Shown here: piece by piece, positions 1 through 8,755 of the stretch | Layout of the letters: every line of letters starts with the position of its first letter | Numbering within the stretch: position 1 is the stretch's first letter | Origin: CAYYWP01 sp050176585 | GTDB taxonomy: Bacteria; Desulfobacterota; Binatia; HRBIN30; CADEER01 | Assembly (NCBI GenBank): GCA_050176585.1 | Contig: JBFXHX010000013.1 | Location: forward strand, 1 to 64,000 | Direction: 5' to 3' | DNA length: 64,000 nt | Made by a program: the position numbers and the translations under genes | Notes under the pieces: model-generated | What the model was told of the DNA's origin: nothing | Database searches by the model: none | Seen by the model: the letters and a program-made list of their open reading frames with translations, nothing else

Positions 1-76
1 GCGCGCCCGGGGTGATTCGAACACCCGACCTACTGGTTCGAAGCCAGCCGCTCTAGTCCGCCTGAGCTACGGGCGC
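1..76 (-). tRNA. tRNA-Arg (anticodon TCG), 3' end at the window edge
   Basis: Read on the reverse strand from 76, the sequence folds as a complete cloverleaf. The acceptor stem is GCGCCCG/CGGGCGC, the D arm is GCTC...GAGC, and the anticodon stem is GCTGG/CCAGT around the loop CTTCGAA. The T arm is GGGTG/CACCC around TTCGAAT. The anticodon TCG decodes the arginine codon CGA. The discriminator base is G at position 2, and only one further base lies inside the window, so an encoded CCA cannot be judged. Confidence 0.96.
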
Positions 77-212
77 GTCCGGCGAACCGTAGCGGTGCCG
101 AACGCGAAAGTCCAAACGCCGCTTCGCGCACGGCGCTCGGCTGGTGTGCGCGCCCGCCGGGGCCGGGCCGCAATCGCGCGAGGAGCCGCGACGAAATGGG
201 GGCTCGCGATTC

Positions 213-241
213 TTGACGGCGCCGGGAAAACCGCCTACGCA
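213..241 (+). promoter_or_regulatory. weak sigma70-like promoter candidate
   Basis: TTGACG at 213-218 is a good -35 hexamer. It is followed after exactly 17 bases by TACGCA at 236-241, which matches the -10 consensus poorly. It lies about 64 bases before the start of the molybdopterin oxidoreductase gene. The rest of 77-304 shows no other recognisable element. This is a pattern match only. Confidence 0.2.
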
Positions 242-304
242 CGGGCCACCGCCTAGGCGCCAGCGCCTTTCTCGCGCTCGCCATGGCCAGACAAGGGGTG
301 CGCA

Positions 305-2863
305 ATGGAGACCAAGCACTACATCTGTAACAACGGAATTGGCGGTTGCTGGATGCTCTGCAGCATGGAAGTGACCGTCGACCCGGCGTCGAAGCGGATC
401 CTCTCGTTGAAGGGCAACGATAAAGACCCGGCCAGTCAGGGCTATCGCTGCACCGAGCGGATCACGGTCGAGAACCTCAACAACCTCCTCCATCACCCGG
501 GGCAGCTCCGCTACCCGCTGGAGCGGGTCGGCAAACGCGGCGAGGGCAAGTGGCGCCGCATCACCTGGGATGAAGCGCTCGACAAGATCGCGGCGAAGCT
601 GAAAGAGCTGATCGCGAAGCACGGGCCGGAGACCCTCGCCGTAGCCGAGGGCACCTACCGGATGGATACCTACTGGGCCCGCTCGCGCTTTCTGAACATC
701 CTCGGCAACCCCAACAACGTCGGCGGCGCGGGTGTCATGTGCTTCTGCAATGACGCTACCCTCCAGTACGCGACGCTCGGCGGCAACCTGAAGTTCCCGC
801 CCAAGGTCGACAACATCAAGACCTATGTCGTCCAGGGCTCGTCGGGCCGCGAAAGCATGCCGCTCATCTGGCAGAACCTCGCCAAGAAGATGGCCGAGGA
901 CCGCAAGAACGGGCGTCCGAAGATGAAGTTCATCTGCCTCGATCCGCGCGCGACCGCCACGGCCGCCGAGGCGGACGTATGGCTGCGCCTGCGCCCCGGC
1001 ACGGACGGCGCCATGTACATGGGCTGGTTGAACGTCATCGTGAACGAGCGCCTGTACGACCGCGAGTTCGTCGAGCGCTGGACCAACGCGCCATTTCTCG
1101 TGAAGCCGGATGGCCGCCACGTGGTGCGTGAGAGCGACCTCGTGAAGGGCGGCAGCGACGAGCGCTATGTCGTGTGGGACAGCGCGTCGGACAAGCCGGC
1201 GATCTGGGATCGCGACGAGCAGGCGTACACCCCCGCCCAGGCCCAGCCGGCGCTCACCGGCACGTATCAGGTCAAGCTGGCCGACGGGAAAACGATCTCC
1301 TGCCGGACGGCGTGGGACCTGTTCTGTGAGCGCATCGCCCCCTATACGCCGGAGCGCGTGTCCGAGATCACCTGGGTGTCGCCCGACCGCATCCTCGAGG
1401 CGGCGCGCACCTATGCGACCAACAAGCCGTCGGTCTTTCAGTGGTTCGTCGGCACCGACCAACTCGGCTTGAACGCCACTCGCGTCGAGCATATCCGGAT
1501 CCTGCTGCGCACGATCACGGGTCAGCTCGACGTCGCCGAGTACATCACCCGCGACCTCGATCTCGCCGGGTTCGATGGCGCGGTGCCCGGCCGCGGGCAG
1601 GACCTCCAGATGGAGCAGATGCTCTCGCCCGAGCAGCGCAAGAAGCAGCTCGGCTCCGACCGCTTCCGGCTCCTCACCTGGCCGTCCTGGGAGATCATCG
1701 ACAAGTACTACCGCAAGAAGTACGGCAAGCCGTTCGCTGCGGTGGGCCACAACTACCAGGTCTCTGGGCCGCTCATTCACAAGGCGATTCTGACGCAGAA
1801 GCCCTATCCGGTGACGGCGTTCCTGGTCACCCACCACAACTGCCTCGTAGCCGATCCGAACACCAAGGAGGTCTACCAGGCGCTCACCAGCCCGAATCTC
1901 GAGCTCTTGGTCGTCGCGGATCACTGGATGACGCCGACGGCCGAGCTCGCCGACATCGTCTTGCCGATCGCCTCCAAGCTCGAGAAGCCGTTCGTCGACA
2001 CCTTCGAGGACTTCTTCCCCGACCTCGTCGTCGGCGAGCGGTTGTTCGAACCGCTCTACGATCGCCACACCGAATGGGAGCTCTACAAGGGCTTGGCGAT
2101 GCGCATGGGCCAGGAGAAGTACTGGCCGTGGAAGACCGAGCACGAAGCACAGGAGGAGCGCCTGAAGCCGCTCGGCCTCACCATCAAGGAGGGCGCGAAG
2201 ACCGGCTGGTTCTTCCCTCGCTACGTCGAGAAAGCCTACGAGCAGACGGATGAGAAGACCGGCAAGCCGACCGGCTTCATCACCCCCACCGGCAAGGCGG
2301 AGCTCTTCTCAGTGGTGCTCGAGTTGCTCGACTACGATCCGCTGCCCGATTTCACCGAGCCGCCCGAGAGCCCGGTGAGCACGCCGGAGGTCGCCAAGGA
2401 GTTCCCGTTCATCCTCATCACCGGCGGCCGGTTCCGCCCGCAGTACCACTCCGAAAACCGGCAGTACGGGTTCGGCATGCGCGAGATCCATCCCGATCCG
2501 CTCTGCGACCTCAACGACGAGACCGCCCGCCAGCTCGGCATTGCCAACGGCGACTGGATGTGGATCGAAACGCGTCGCGGCCGCATTCGCCAGCGCGCCC
2601 GCATCAACACCAGCGTGCATCCGCAAGTCATTCACATCCAGCACGGCTGGTGGTTCCCCGAACAGCCGGGCGAGGATCCAAGCCTGCACGGCGTGTGGCA
2701 GTCGTGCTCGAACGTGCTCACGATCAACGACCCCGACACGTTCTGCGAACTCGGCGGCGGATGGCCGCTGCGCGCGCTGCTCTGCAAAGTGTATCCCGCC
2801 AAGGGCGACGAGATCCCGAAGCCGCCCAAGGAGCTGATCAACCCGGCGCCGACCGGCGCGTGA
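305..2863 (+). CDS. molybdopterin-dependent oxidoreductase (DMSO reductase family), catalytic subunit
   Basis: An 852-residue cytoplasmic enzyme expected to bind bis-MGD molybdenum or tungsten and one [4Fe-4S] cluster. No Tat signal is seen, since the protein begins directly with the cluster-binding segment. The cluster cysteines are C8, C15, C19 and C49. The C15-x3-C19-x29-C49 part has ordinary spacing, but the first gap (C-x6-C) is wider than the usual C-x2-C. A MCFCND segment near residue 144 sits where the Mo ligand normally lies. The C-terminal half has the MopB-binding pattern (ITGGRFRPQYHSEN, then DLNDETARQLGI). The ATG at 305 follows AAGGGG. No electron-transfer subunit is encoded alongside, as in stand-alone members such as acetylene hydratase. 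The substrate cannot be assigned. Confidence 0.9.
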   Translation: METKHYICNNGIGGCWMLCSMEVTVDPASKRILSLKGNDKDPASQGYRCTERITVENLNNLLHHPGQLRYPLERVGKRGEGKWRRITWDEALDKIAAKLKELIAKHGPETLAVAEGTYRMDTYWARSRFLNILGNPNNVGGAGVMCFCNDATLQYATLGGNLKFPPKVDNIKTYVVQGSSGRESMPLIWQNLAKKMAEDRKNGRPKMKFICLDPRATATAAEADVWLRLRPGTDGAMYMGWLNVIVNERLYDREFVERWTNAPFLVKPDGRHVVRESDLVKGGSDERYVVWDSASDKPAIWDRDEQAYTPAQAQPALTGTYQVKLADGKTISCRTAWDLFCERIAPYTPERVSEITWVSPDRILEAARTYATNKPSVFQWFVGTDQLGLNATRVEHIRILLRTITGQLDVAEYITRDLDLAGFDGAVPGRGQDLQMEQMLSPEQRKKQLGSDRFRLLTWPSWEIIDKYYRKKYGKPFAAVGHNYQVSGPLIHKAILTQKPYPVTAFLVTHHNCLVADPNTKEVYQALTSPNLELLVVADHWMTPTAELADIVLPIASKLEKPFVDTFEDFFPDLVVGERLFEPLYDRHTEWELYKGLAMRMGQEKYWPWKTEHEAQEERLKPLGLTIKEGAKTGWFFPRYVEKAYEQTDEKTGKPTGFITPTGKAELFSVVLELLDYDPLPDFTEPPESPVSTPEVAKEFPFILITGGRFRPQYHSENRQYGFGMREIHPDPLCDLNDETARQLGIANGDWMWIETRRGRIRQRARINTSVHPQVIHIQHGWWFPEQPGEDPSLHGVWQSCSNVLTINDPDTFCELGGGWPLRALLCKVYPAKGDEIPKPPKELINPAPTGA

Positions 2864-2878
2864 GTCGATCATAGAGAC

Positions 2879-2909
2879 GGAGCGGGCGCCGCGTTCGCGC
2901 GCCCGCTCC
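2879..2909 (+). terminator. hairpin terminator candidate after the Mo oxidoreductase
   Basis: A perfect 11-bp stem (GGAGCGGGCGC at 2879-2889 with GCGCCCGCTCC at 2899-2909) closes a 9-base loop and begins 16 bases after the stop codon. There is no U tract after it. It stands between convergent genes. Confidence 0.55.
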
Positions 2910-3080
2910 ATCCGGTGTCACCGCCGCGCTGTTTCTGCCCCTCACAATGCGTTCGGCGTACCACGCGCTGTCCGAGGACTGACCCGGAGCGTAAAAGCGG
3001 CCGCAGGCGCCGCGACCAGATGCAGGGACCGGCGGGAGCACCGCCGGTCTGTGAACCGCCGGCAGAGCTCGTCTCGCGGT

Positions 3081-3112
3081 CGCGGCGGGCGCGCTTCGGC
3101 GCGCCCGCCGCG
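3081..3112 (-). terminator. very stable UUCG-loop hairpin after the CoxL-type gene
   Basis: A perfect 14-bp GC stem (3081-3094 with 3099-3112) capped by TTCG closed by a C-G pair, which is the classic extra-stable cUUCGg tetraloop. It lies 8 bases beyond the stop codon of the reverse-strand gene ending at 3121. It probably ends that transcript and may also act in the other direction. Confidence 0.65.
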
Positions 3113-3120
3113 CGCAGTGC

Positions 3121-5484
3121 TCACTGCGCCGCTTCGGCGACCTGGCCGCGGACGACCTCGGGGCTGATCGGCAGCCGCTCGATCGGACGCCAGCCGAACG
3201 GCGCGAGGGCATCGGCGATCGCGTTGGCCACCGCCGCCGGCGGTGCGACCGCTCCGCCTTCGCCCATACCCTTCACGCCGCCGACGGTGATCGGGCTCGG
3301 CGTTTCGAGATGCCCGTACTCGATCGGCGGCACGTCGCAGGCGGTTGGGATGAGGTAATCCATGAACGACGTCGTGAGGAGCTGGCCGTTCTCGTCGTAC
3401 TGCAGGTGCTCGTACATGGCGTTGCCGATGCCCTGCGCCACGCCGCCGGCGATCTGTCCCTCGACGATCATCGGGTTGATGATCCGGCCGCAGTCTTCGA
3501 TCACCACATAGCGCTTGATGTCCACGTGCCCGGTCTGCGGGTCGACCTCGACCTCGGCGATGTGCGTCGCATTCGCGTACGGCGTCTCGCCCTTGTGGTG
3601 GCACACCGCCTCGAGCCCCGGCTCTTCGTCGGCCGGGACGTTGGCGCAATAGAGGACTTGGTGTGCGAGCTGGCTGATCGCCAGGCGCTTGGACGGCACG
3701 CCCTTCACGTTCACGTGGCCGTCGCGCAGCTCGAGGTCGTGCGGGTTCACCTCCATCAGGTGGCCGGCCAACCGCAGCATCTTGTCCCGTAGCTTTTCGG
3801 AAGCGGTGATCACCGCGCCGCCCCCTTGCACGGCGCTGCGGCTGCCCCAGGTGCCCCAACCCCAGGGCGTCATCGACGAGTCGCCTTGCTGCAGCGTCAC
3901 GTCCGTGACCGGGACGCCGATGATGTCGGAGACCAGCTGGGCGTAGGTGGTGGCGTGGCCTTGGCCGTGGCTGAACGTGCCGACGCTCAGGGTCACGGTG
4001 CCGCCCGGGTCCATGCGCAGTTGTGCCGAGTCGCAGCCCGCCCCCTCGAGCGTGGTGATCCCGCCATGGCGGAAGAACTGCCAGCCGAAGCCGCTCATCT
4101 CGATCATGCTCGAGATTCCGATTCCGAGATAGCGCCCGTTTTTGCGCGCCTCGGCCTGGCGGCGCCGGAAGCCCTTGTAGTCGATCTTGTCGAGGCCGAT
4201 CTCGAGCGATTCGAGCGGGGTGGCGCTGTCGTACGCGAGCCCCGTCGCGGCGGTACACGGGAAGTCGTCTTTGCACATGAGGTTCTTGCGGCGCATCTCA
4301 GCGGGGTCCATGCCGAGCTTGGCCGCCGCCATGTCGATGATGTGCTCCATGGCGTATTGCGAGGCGGGCAGGCCGACGCCGCGGTACGGCGACGACGTGG
4401 TCTTGTTGGTTGCCGCGCAGACCGCTTGCGTATGCACGTTGGCGATCTTGTACGCGCCCGGCAGCGCGAGCACGACTTGGGTCGGCTCGATCACCGGCGT
4501 CCACGGCACGTTCATGTCGCCGCCGGAGTCGATCACGAAGCGGCCTTTCACGCCGAGGATGATGCCGTCCTTGCGCACCGCGAGCTCGACGTAACAGATG
4601 ATGTCCTTCGCGTGATACGAAGCCGACAGGTTCTCGCGCCGGTCCTCGGTCCACTTGACCGGTTGGCGCAAGTCGCGCGCCAACAGCGAGCAGATGATCT
4701 CTTCGGGGAAGATGTGCGCCTTCATGCCGAAGCCGCCGCCGACGTCGGGGGCAATGACCCGCAGCAGGTGCTCGGGATGCCCGATGGTCCGCGCGATGTA
4801 GGTGCGCACGACGTGCGGAGATTGCGTGGAGCTCCACACGGTGAGCCGCTTGTCCGCGCTGTCGTAGGAGGCGAGCACGGCGCGCCCCTCCATCGGCGAG
4901 GCGCAGTGGCGGTTCAACCGAAAGCGGGCCTTCACCGTGACGTCCGCGGCGGCGAACGCACCTTCGGGGTCGCCGGCCTTCACCTCCTTCGTGATCATGA
5001 CGTTGTCGCCCCATTCGGGATGTACGAGCGGGCTGCCCGGCTCGAGCGCTTTCTCGGGGTCCACCACGGCCTCGAGCGGTTCGTAATCCACCTCCACGAG
5101 GTCGACGGCGTCCTCGGCCACGTAGCGGTTGGTGGCGACGACGGCGGCCACGATCTCGCCGACGAAGCCGACTTCGTCTGTCGCCATGATCGAGACATCG
5201 CACGTCTTGAACGTCCCCATGTACGTCCCAGGGATGATCTCCGGGCGGATCGGCTTGGTGCGGCGCGCGAGCTCCTCGCCGGTGAGCACCCGGATCACCC
5301 CGGGGTGCGCCTCGGCCTTGCTGGTGTCGATGCCGCGGATACGGGCGCGGCCATGCGGGCTGCGCACGAAGGCGACGCCCGCCGTGTTCGGCAGATGGAC
5401 GTCGTCGACGTATTGGGAATTACCGGTGAGAAAGCGCGGGTCCTCGACGCGCTTTACGGCTGCTCCGAAAATGCTCGTCCCCAT
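3121..5484 (-). CDS. xanthine dehydrogenase/CoxL-family molybdopterin-binding large subunit
   Basis: A 787-residue molybdenum hydroxylase large subunit. It has the N-terminal hammerhead segment (KRVEDPRFLTG) and the cofactor segment GGFGMKAHIFPEE. It has PYRGVGLP where form I CO dehydrogenase has AYRCSFR, so this is a form II or general xanthine-dehydrogenase-type enzyme. The catalytic glutamate segment near the C terminus is GMGEGGAVAPPAA. The ATG at 5484 is preceded by GGAGG at 5-base spacing, so the longer upstream extension in frame is not used. The family normally works with a 2Fe-2S small subunit and an FAD medium subunit, but neither gene is next to it. The enzyme either borrows subunits made elsewhere or works alone. 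The substrate is unknown. Confidence 0.92.
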   Translation of the reverse strand: MGTSIFGAAVKRVEDPRFLTGNSQYVDDVHLPNTAGVAFVRSPHGRARIRGIDTSKAEAHPGVIRVLTGEELARRTKPIRPEIIPGTYMGTFKTCDVSIMATDEVGFVGEIVAAVVATNRYVAEDAVDLVEVDYEPLEAVVDPEKALEPGSPLVHPEWGDNVMITKEVKAGDPEGAFAAADVTVKARFRLNRHCASPMEGRAVLASYDSADKRLTVWSSTQSPHVVRTYIARTIGHPEHLLRVIAPDVGGGFGMKAHIFPEEIICSLLARDLRQPVKWTEDRRENLSASYHAKDIICYVELAVRKDGIILGVKGRFVIDSGGDMNVPWTPVIEPTQVVLALPGAYKIANVHTQAVCAATNKTTSSPYRGVGLPASQYAMEHIIDMAAAKLGMDPAEMRRKNLMCKDDFPCTAATGLAYDSATPLESLEIGLDKIDYKGFRRRQAEARKNGRYLGIGISSMIEMSGFGWQFFRHGGITTLEGAGCDSAQLRMDPGGTVTLSVGTFSHGQGHATTYAQLVSDIIGVPVTDVTLQQGDSSMTPWGWGTWGSRSAVQGGGAVITASEKLRDKMLRLAGHLMEVNPHDLELRDGHVNVKGVPSKRLAISQLAHQVLYCANVPADEEPGLEAVCHHKGETPYANATHIAEVEVDPQTGHVDIKRYVVIEDCGRIINPMIVEGQIAGGVAQGIGNAMYEHLQYDENGQLLTTSFMDYLIPTACDVPPIEYGHLETPSPITVGGVKGMGEGGAVAPPAAVANAIADALAPFGWRPIERLPISPEVVRGQVAEAAQ

Positions 5485-5626
5485 GGAAACCTCCGCTGGT
5501 GTTAGGCGGCCCCTCGTAGCAGGTTCGCCGCGGAAAGGGGAAGGGCGCGCGCTCGCGCGCGGCGCTGCGCGACTGTCTTGACCTGCACAATCGACTGTGA
5601 AAGGCGGATCGCCGGAGGATTCACCC

Positions 5627-6784
5627 ATGCTCGGCGCGACCCGTAACATCACGTTGCCCACCACCATCACGGGCTCGCTGCCGCGCCCGTTCTGGTATAC
5701 CGAGAGCCTGCAGGGGCGGCCGTTCAGCCAGATGCTGAATCAGGTGGCCTTCCGCGACCAATACTTCGACGCGCTGACCTGCTTCATCAACGACCAGACG
5801 CGCGCCGGGCTGGATATCGTCACCGATGGCGATTGCCGCTTCGACCGCGACGTCGGCGGTCGCTCGTGGATCGCCTATCCGCTCGAGCACATGGACGGCC
5901 TCACTGGCGCCAGTGGCCCGACAAAGTTCAAGAGCATCGGCGAGGCGGCCCCCGGTACGCTCATGCGCGAGATCCAAGGCGCACCGCAGTGGCCCTACGT
6001 GACCAGCGCGCTCGGGCGCGGGCACATGGAGTACGCGCGCATGTGGAAGGGCGCGCAAGCGCTCACCCGCAAGCCGGTCAAGTTCGGCGCGATCTCGGCG
6101 CAGATCCTCCTGTGGTACGTGAACAACCAATTCTACAAGGACGACGACGAGACCCTCGCCGCGCTGTGCGACGTCATGAACCAGGAGTGGCGCGACATCG
6201 CCGACGCCGGCTGTCCGATCATTCAGATCGAGGACCCGCTCGTGCACTTCGCGGCGCTCGACCCGGCGGCGAAGCCCAAGGAGATTCAGGGGTGGGTCGA
6301 CGCCTTCAACCGCGAGGTGCGCGGCGTCAAGTCCGAAGTCTGGTACCACGCCTGCTGGGGGAACCCGGCGCAACAGCGCGTGCACGACGAGATCCAGAGC
6401 TACGAGCGCGGCCTCGAGTGGATGGTGCAGTGCGACGCCGACGTGATCACGCTCGAGACCGCGGCGAGCGGTGGGATGGATCTGCACCACCTGAAGCACC
6501 TCAAGACGGATAAGAAATTCGCCATCGGCGTCATCGATCACCGGAACTGCCAGGTCGAAACGCCCCAGCAGGTTGCGTCGTTGTTGCGCAAGGCGCTGGA
6601 GTACATTCCGCCCGAGCGCCTGGTGGTCACCAGCGACTGCGGTTTCGGGCGCGAGGGGCTGCCGCGCCGGGTCGCGTTCTATAAGGTGGTCTCGCTGGTC
6701 AAAGGCACGAACATCGTGCGCAAGGAGCTCGGCTTGCCAGAAGCCGACGTGCTGGTCGCCGATCCGAAGCTGCAGCTGTTCTGA
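5627..6784 (+). CDS. MetE-like (cobalamin-independent methionine synthase family) zinc enzyme
   Basis: A 385-residue protein related to the C-terminal catalytic half of MetE and to UROD/MetE-like lyases and transferases. The four zinc ligands are all present: H241 and C243 (WYHACWG), E277 (ITLETAAS) and C338 (TSDCGFG). The 61-residue spacing from Glu to the last Cys equals that in E. coli MetE. The N-terminal folate/homocysteine half of MetE is absent. Related short proteins include archaeal-type methionine synthases and epoxyalkane:coenzyme M transferase, so thiol alkyl transfer is likely but the substrate is open. The ATG at 5627 follows GGAGG. It is co-directional with the tautomerase 37 bases downstream and divergent from the CoxL-type gene. 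Confidence 0.85.
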   Translation: MLGATRNITLPTTITGSLPRPFWYTESLQGRPFSQMLNQVAFRDQYFDALTCFINDQTRAGLDIVTDGDCRFDRDVGGRSWIAYPLEHMDGLTGASGPTKFKSIGEAAPGTLMREIQGAPQWPYVTSALGRGHMEYARMWKGAQALTRKPVKFGAISAQILLWYVNNQFYKDDDETLAALCDVMNQEWRDIADAGCPIIQIEDPLVHFAALDPAAKPKEIQGWVDAFNREVRGVKSEVWYHACWGNPAQQRVHDEIQSYERGLEWMVQCDADVITLETAASGGMDLHHLKHLKTDKKFAIGVIDHRNCQVETPQQVASLLRKALEYIPPERLVVTSDCGFGREGLPRRVAFYKVVSLVKGTNIVRKELGLPEADVLVADPKLQLF

Positions 6785-6821
6785 ACCGTTACGCCACGCG
6801 CCGCCCGCCACGGAGAGCACA

Positions 6822-7046
6822 ATGCCGCTCATCGAGCTCAAAATCATCGAAGACACCTTCAGCGACGAGCAGAAGCGCGAAGCCATCGCGCGGCTGACCG
6901 ATGCGATGGTGGCGATCAAGGGCGAGGCCATCCGGCCGATGATCTGGGTGAAGATTTACGAGGTAAAAGACGGCAACTGGGGTGTCGCGGGCAAGCCGTT
7001 CACCCGCGCCGATGCCGCTGCGCTCGTGCGCGGCAGCAAATCCTGA
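6822..7046 (+). CDS. 4-oxalocrotonate tautomerase family protein
   Basis: A 74-residue tautomerase-fold protein. Pro2 directly follows the initiator Met (MPLIELKIIED), so removal of Met would give the catalytic N-terminal proline of the family. The length is normal for a small subunit that works as a hexamer. The start is set by CGGAGAG just upstream. It sits 37 bases after the MetE-like gene and very likely shares its transcript. Family members convert 2-hydroxymuconate-type enols in ring-cleavage pathways, which fits a catabolic role together with the two molybdenum enzymes. The exact substrate is unknown. Confidence 0.85.
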   Translation: MPLIELKIIEDTFSDEQKREAIARLTDAMVAIKGEAIRPMIWVKIYEVKDGNWGVAGKPFTRADAAALVRGSKS

Positions 7047-7090
7047 TCGCGCCGTACGCCGCGCACGAGCGGGCGCGCTGCCCGGCTCGT

Positions 7091-7120
7091 TCGGCGCGGC
7101 GCGGGACCACGCCGCGCCGA
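7091..7120 (+). terminator. hairpin terminator candidate
   Basis: An 11-bp perfect stem (7091-7101 with 7110-7120) with an 8-base loop starts about 45 bases after the tautomerase stop. The following sequence is only mildly T-rich. The rest of the 307-base stretch 7047-7353 shows no gene; only the ribosome binding site of the next gene is recognisable. Confidence 0.5.
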
Positions 7121-7353
7121 CGCGGTTGTGCTTGACCCGCCCGCGCGCGTAGCGCACCGTACGCCTGATGTATCGCACCTGTCGCTGCGCGCTTGCCGTA
7201 TGGCGGTTCGCGAGCTGCCAGTGTCCGGCGCCCGGCTCCGCGCGTGCGGCGGCGTTGCGCCATCATCAGGGGATCGCGCTCGCCGCGCCGGGTGTGCTAG
7301 CGCAGCGACGTCGTCCGGGTGGCGCCACCGCGCCGTATGAGGGGGATAGAGCA

Positions 7354-8259
7354 ATGATGGCACGGAACGTGTTGGCGGCGAGCGCATTACTCCTGATCGC
7401 GGCGGCCGCACCGGCGTATGATGCGACGGTGCGGCTGCGCACGATGCAGGTCGACCGTGAGGCGCTGCCGCCCGGCAAGGATGGCAAGCCGCCGGGCACC
7501 GACGCCGTACTGGCGCTCACGCCGGAGACGCTGCTGAAGAAGGGCGCGCCTCAGGCCATCGTACAAGAGGGCATCGTGTACGTGAGCGGCACCAAGGTGC
7601 GCATGGACACCGAAACGGATCAGGGCGCCTATTCGATCGTCGTGCTCGACAACGGCATCACCTGGATGATCGTGCCGGCCGAGAAGCGCTACATCGAGTG
7701 GACCGAAGCCGATGCCAAGGCCGCGGCAGACAAGATGGAGAACATGAAGAAGCTGCTGAAGGAGCGGCTGCCGTCGCTGCCGCCGGATCAGCGCAAGCAG
7801 GCCGAAGCCGTCCTCAAACGCATCGATCCCGACGCGAACGTGCCGACATCCGCGCTGCAACCCAAGGCCCTCGATCAGACGAAGACGGTGCATGGCATGA
7901 AGGCGGAGGGTTATCGGATCAAAGACGGCGACACGACCGTCGTCGGCTGGATTACCCAGGACCAGCCGGAGCTGACGCAGGCGCTGCGGCTGCTCACCGA
8001 GCGCATGCAAAAGCAGCAGCTCGCGCCTGGCGGGCCGCAGAAGACCGTGCGCGAGATCCTGCAGGGCAAGGGCCTGCCGGTGCTCGTGCAGACCGTCGAG
8101 CCGGACGTGTACCGCATCGAAGAGATCATCTCGGTAGACCAGAAGCCGCTGGCCGCCGATCTCTTCACCGTGCCGAAGGACTTCAAGAAGACCAGCGGCA
8201 GCGAGGTGCTGAACAAGATCCCCGACAAGCTGCCCGAGTCGGCGCCCGCCGCGCCCTGA
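7354..8259 (+). CDS. secreted DUF4412-like protein
   Basis: A 301-residue exported protein of unknown function. The signal peptide is clear (MMARNVLAASALLLIAAAAPAY). The body has a lolA/DUF4412-like pattern: a segment on modified substrate state (VSGTKVRMDTE), then VVLDNGITWMIVPAEKRYIEW, then a helical stretch rich in Lys and Met, then a beta-rich half with TKTVHGMKAEGYRIKDGD. The ATG at 7354 is chosen because GAGGGGG lies just upstream and the signal peptide begins there. No partner genes are adjacent. A periplasmic binding or outer-membrane-directed role is plausible but not shown. Confidence 0.75.
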   Translation: MMARNVLAASALLLIAAAAPAYDATVRLRTMQVDREALPPGKDGKPPGTDAVLALTPETLLKKGAPQAIVQEGIVYVSGTKVRMDTETDQGAYSIVVLDNGITWMIVPAEKRYIEWTEADAKAAADKMENMKKLLKERLPSLPPDQRKQAEAVLKRIDPDANVPTSALQPKALDQTKTVHGMKAEGYRIKDGDTTVVGWITQDQPELTQALRLLTERMQKQQLAPGGPQKTVREILQGKGLPVLVQTVEPDVYRIEEIISVDQKPLAADLFTVPKDFKKTSGSEVLNKIPDKLPESAPAAP

Positions 8260-8755
8260 CGCGCGCGGAGCGGCAGCGCGCCCGACCATCGCCGACACTC
8301 TCGCTCCGCCGGTGACGCGCGGCGGGGTCGAGAGCTCGCGGCGCGGTTCCGCGGGTGACCCGGTCCGCGCTGTCGTACGACACGAGCCGGTGCGGGACTT
8401 GCTCCCCTCTAGCGAAGAAACGGCCGCTTCCTGGCGAGTGCACCCGCTCGAGTGGTGACACCGGAGGGCGCCGCTCTGTTGGCCCTCNNNNNNNNNNNNN
8501 NNNNNNNNNNNNNNNNNNNNNNNNNNNNNNNNNNNNNNNNNNNNNNNNNNNNNNNNNNNNNNNNNNNNNNNNNNNNNNNNNNNNNNNGAGGGCGCCGCTC
8601 TGTTGGCCCTCTTGGGACAGCGGTCCGGCCACACAACGGGAGCCGGCGGAGCGGCGCCCTCCGGGGCGAAGCCTGCAGCGAACGCGCTGTAGGCGACCGC
8701 GCCGCCGGCTCGGACGCCCCGGAAGAGCGCCCCGGGCACGGCGCTGCCCGCGCCG
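8260..8755. other. gene-free convergent region with assembly gap and 16-bp inverted repeat
   Basis: No gene is seen between the DUF4412-like gene and the reverse-strand UbiB-like gene. A run of 100 N occupies 8488-8587. The 24 bases before the gap (8464-8487) are identical to the 24 bases after it (8588-8611), so the two contigs probably overlap and the gap may be false. A perfect 16-bp inverted repeat (8461-8476 with 8649-8664, CCGGAGGGCGCCGCTC) flanks the gap and could serve both convergent genes as terminator. A further 10-bp pair GAGCCGGCGG/CCGCCGGCTC lies just beyond. Confidence 0.8.

Noticed and set aside
53..2143. A 696-codon reverse-strand open frame opposite the Mo oxidoreductase
   Set aside because: It mirrors codon positions of a well-supported gene, has Arg/Leu/Val-rich composition without any motif, and is typical of open antisense frames in GC-rich DNA.
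5485..5626. Promoter with TTGACC near 5577 for the MetE-like gene
   Set aside because: No acceptable -10 hexamer lies at 16-18 bases from it.
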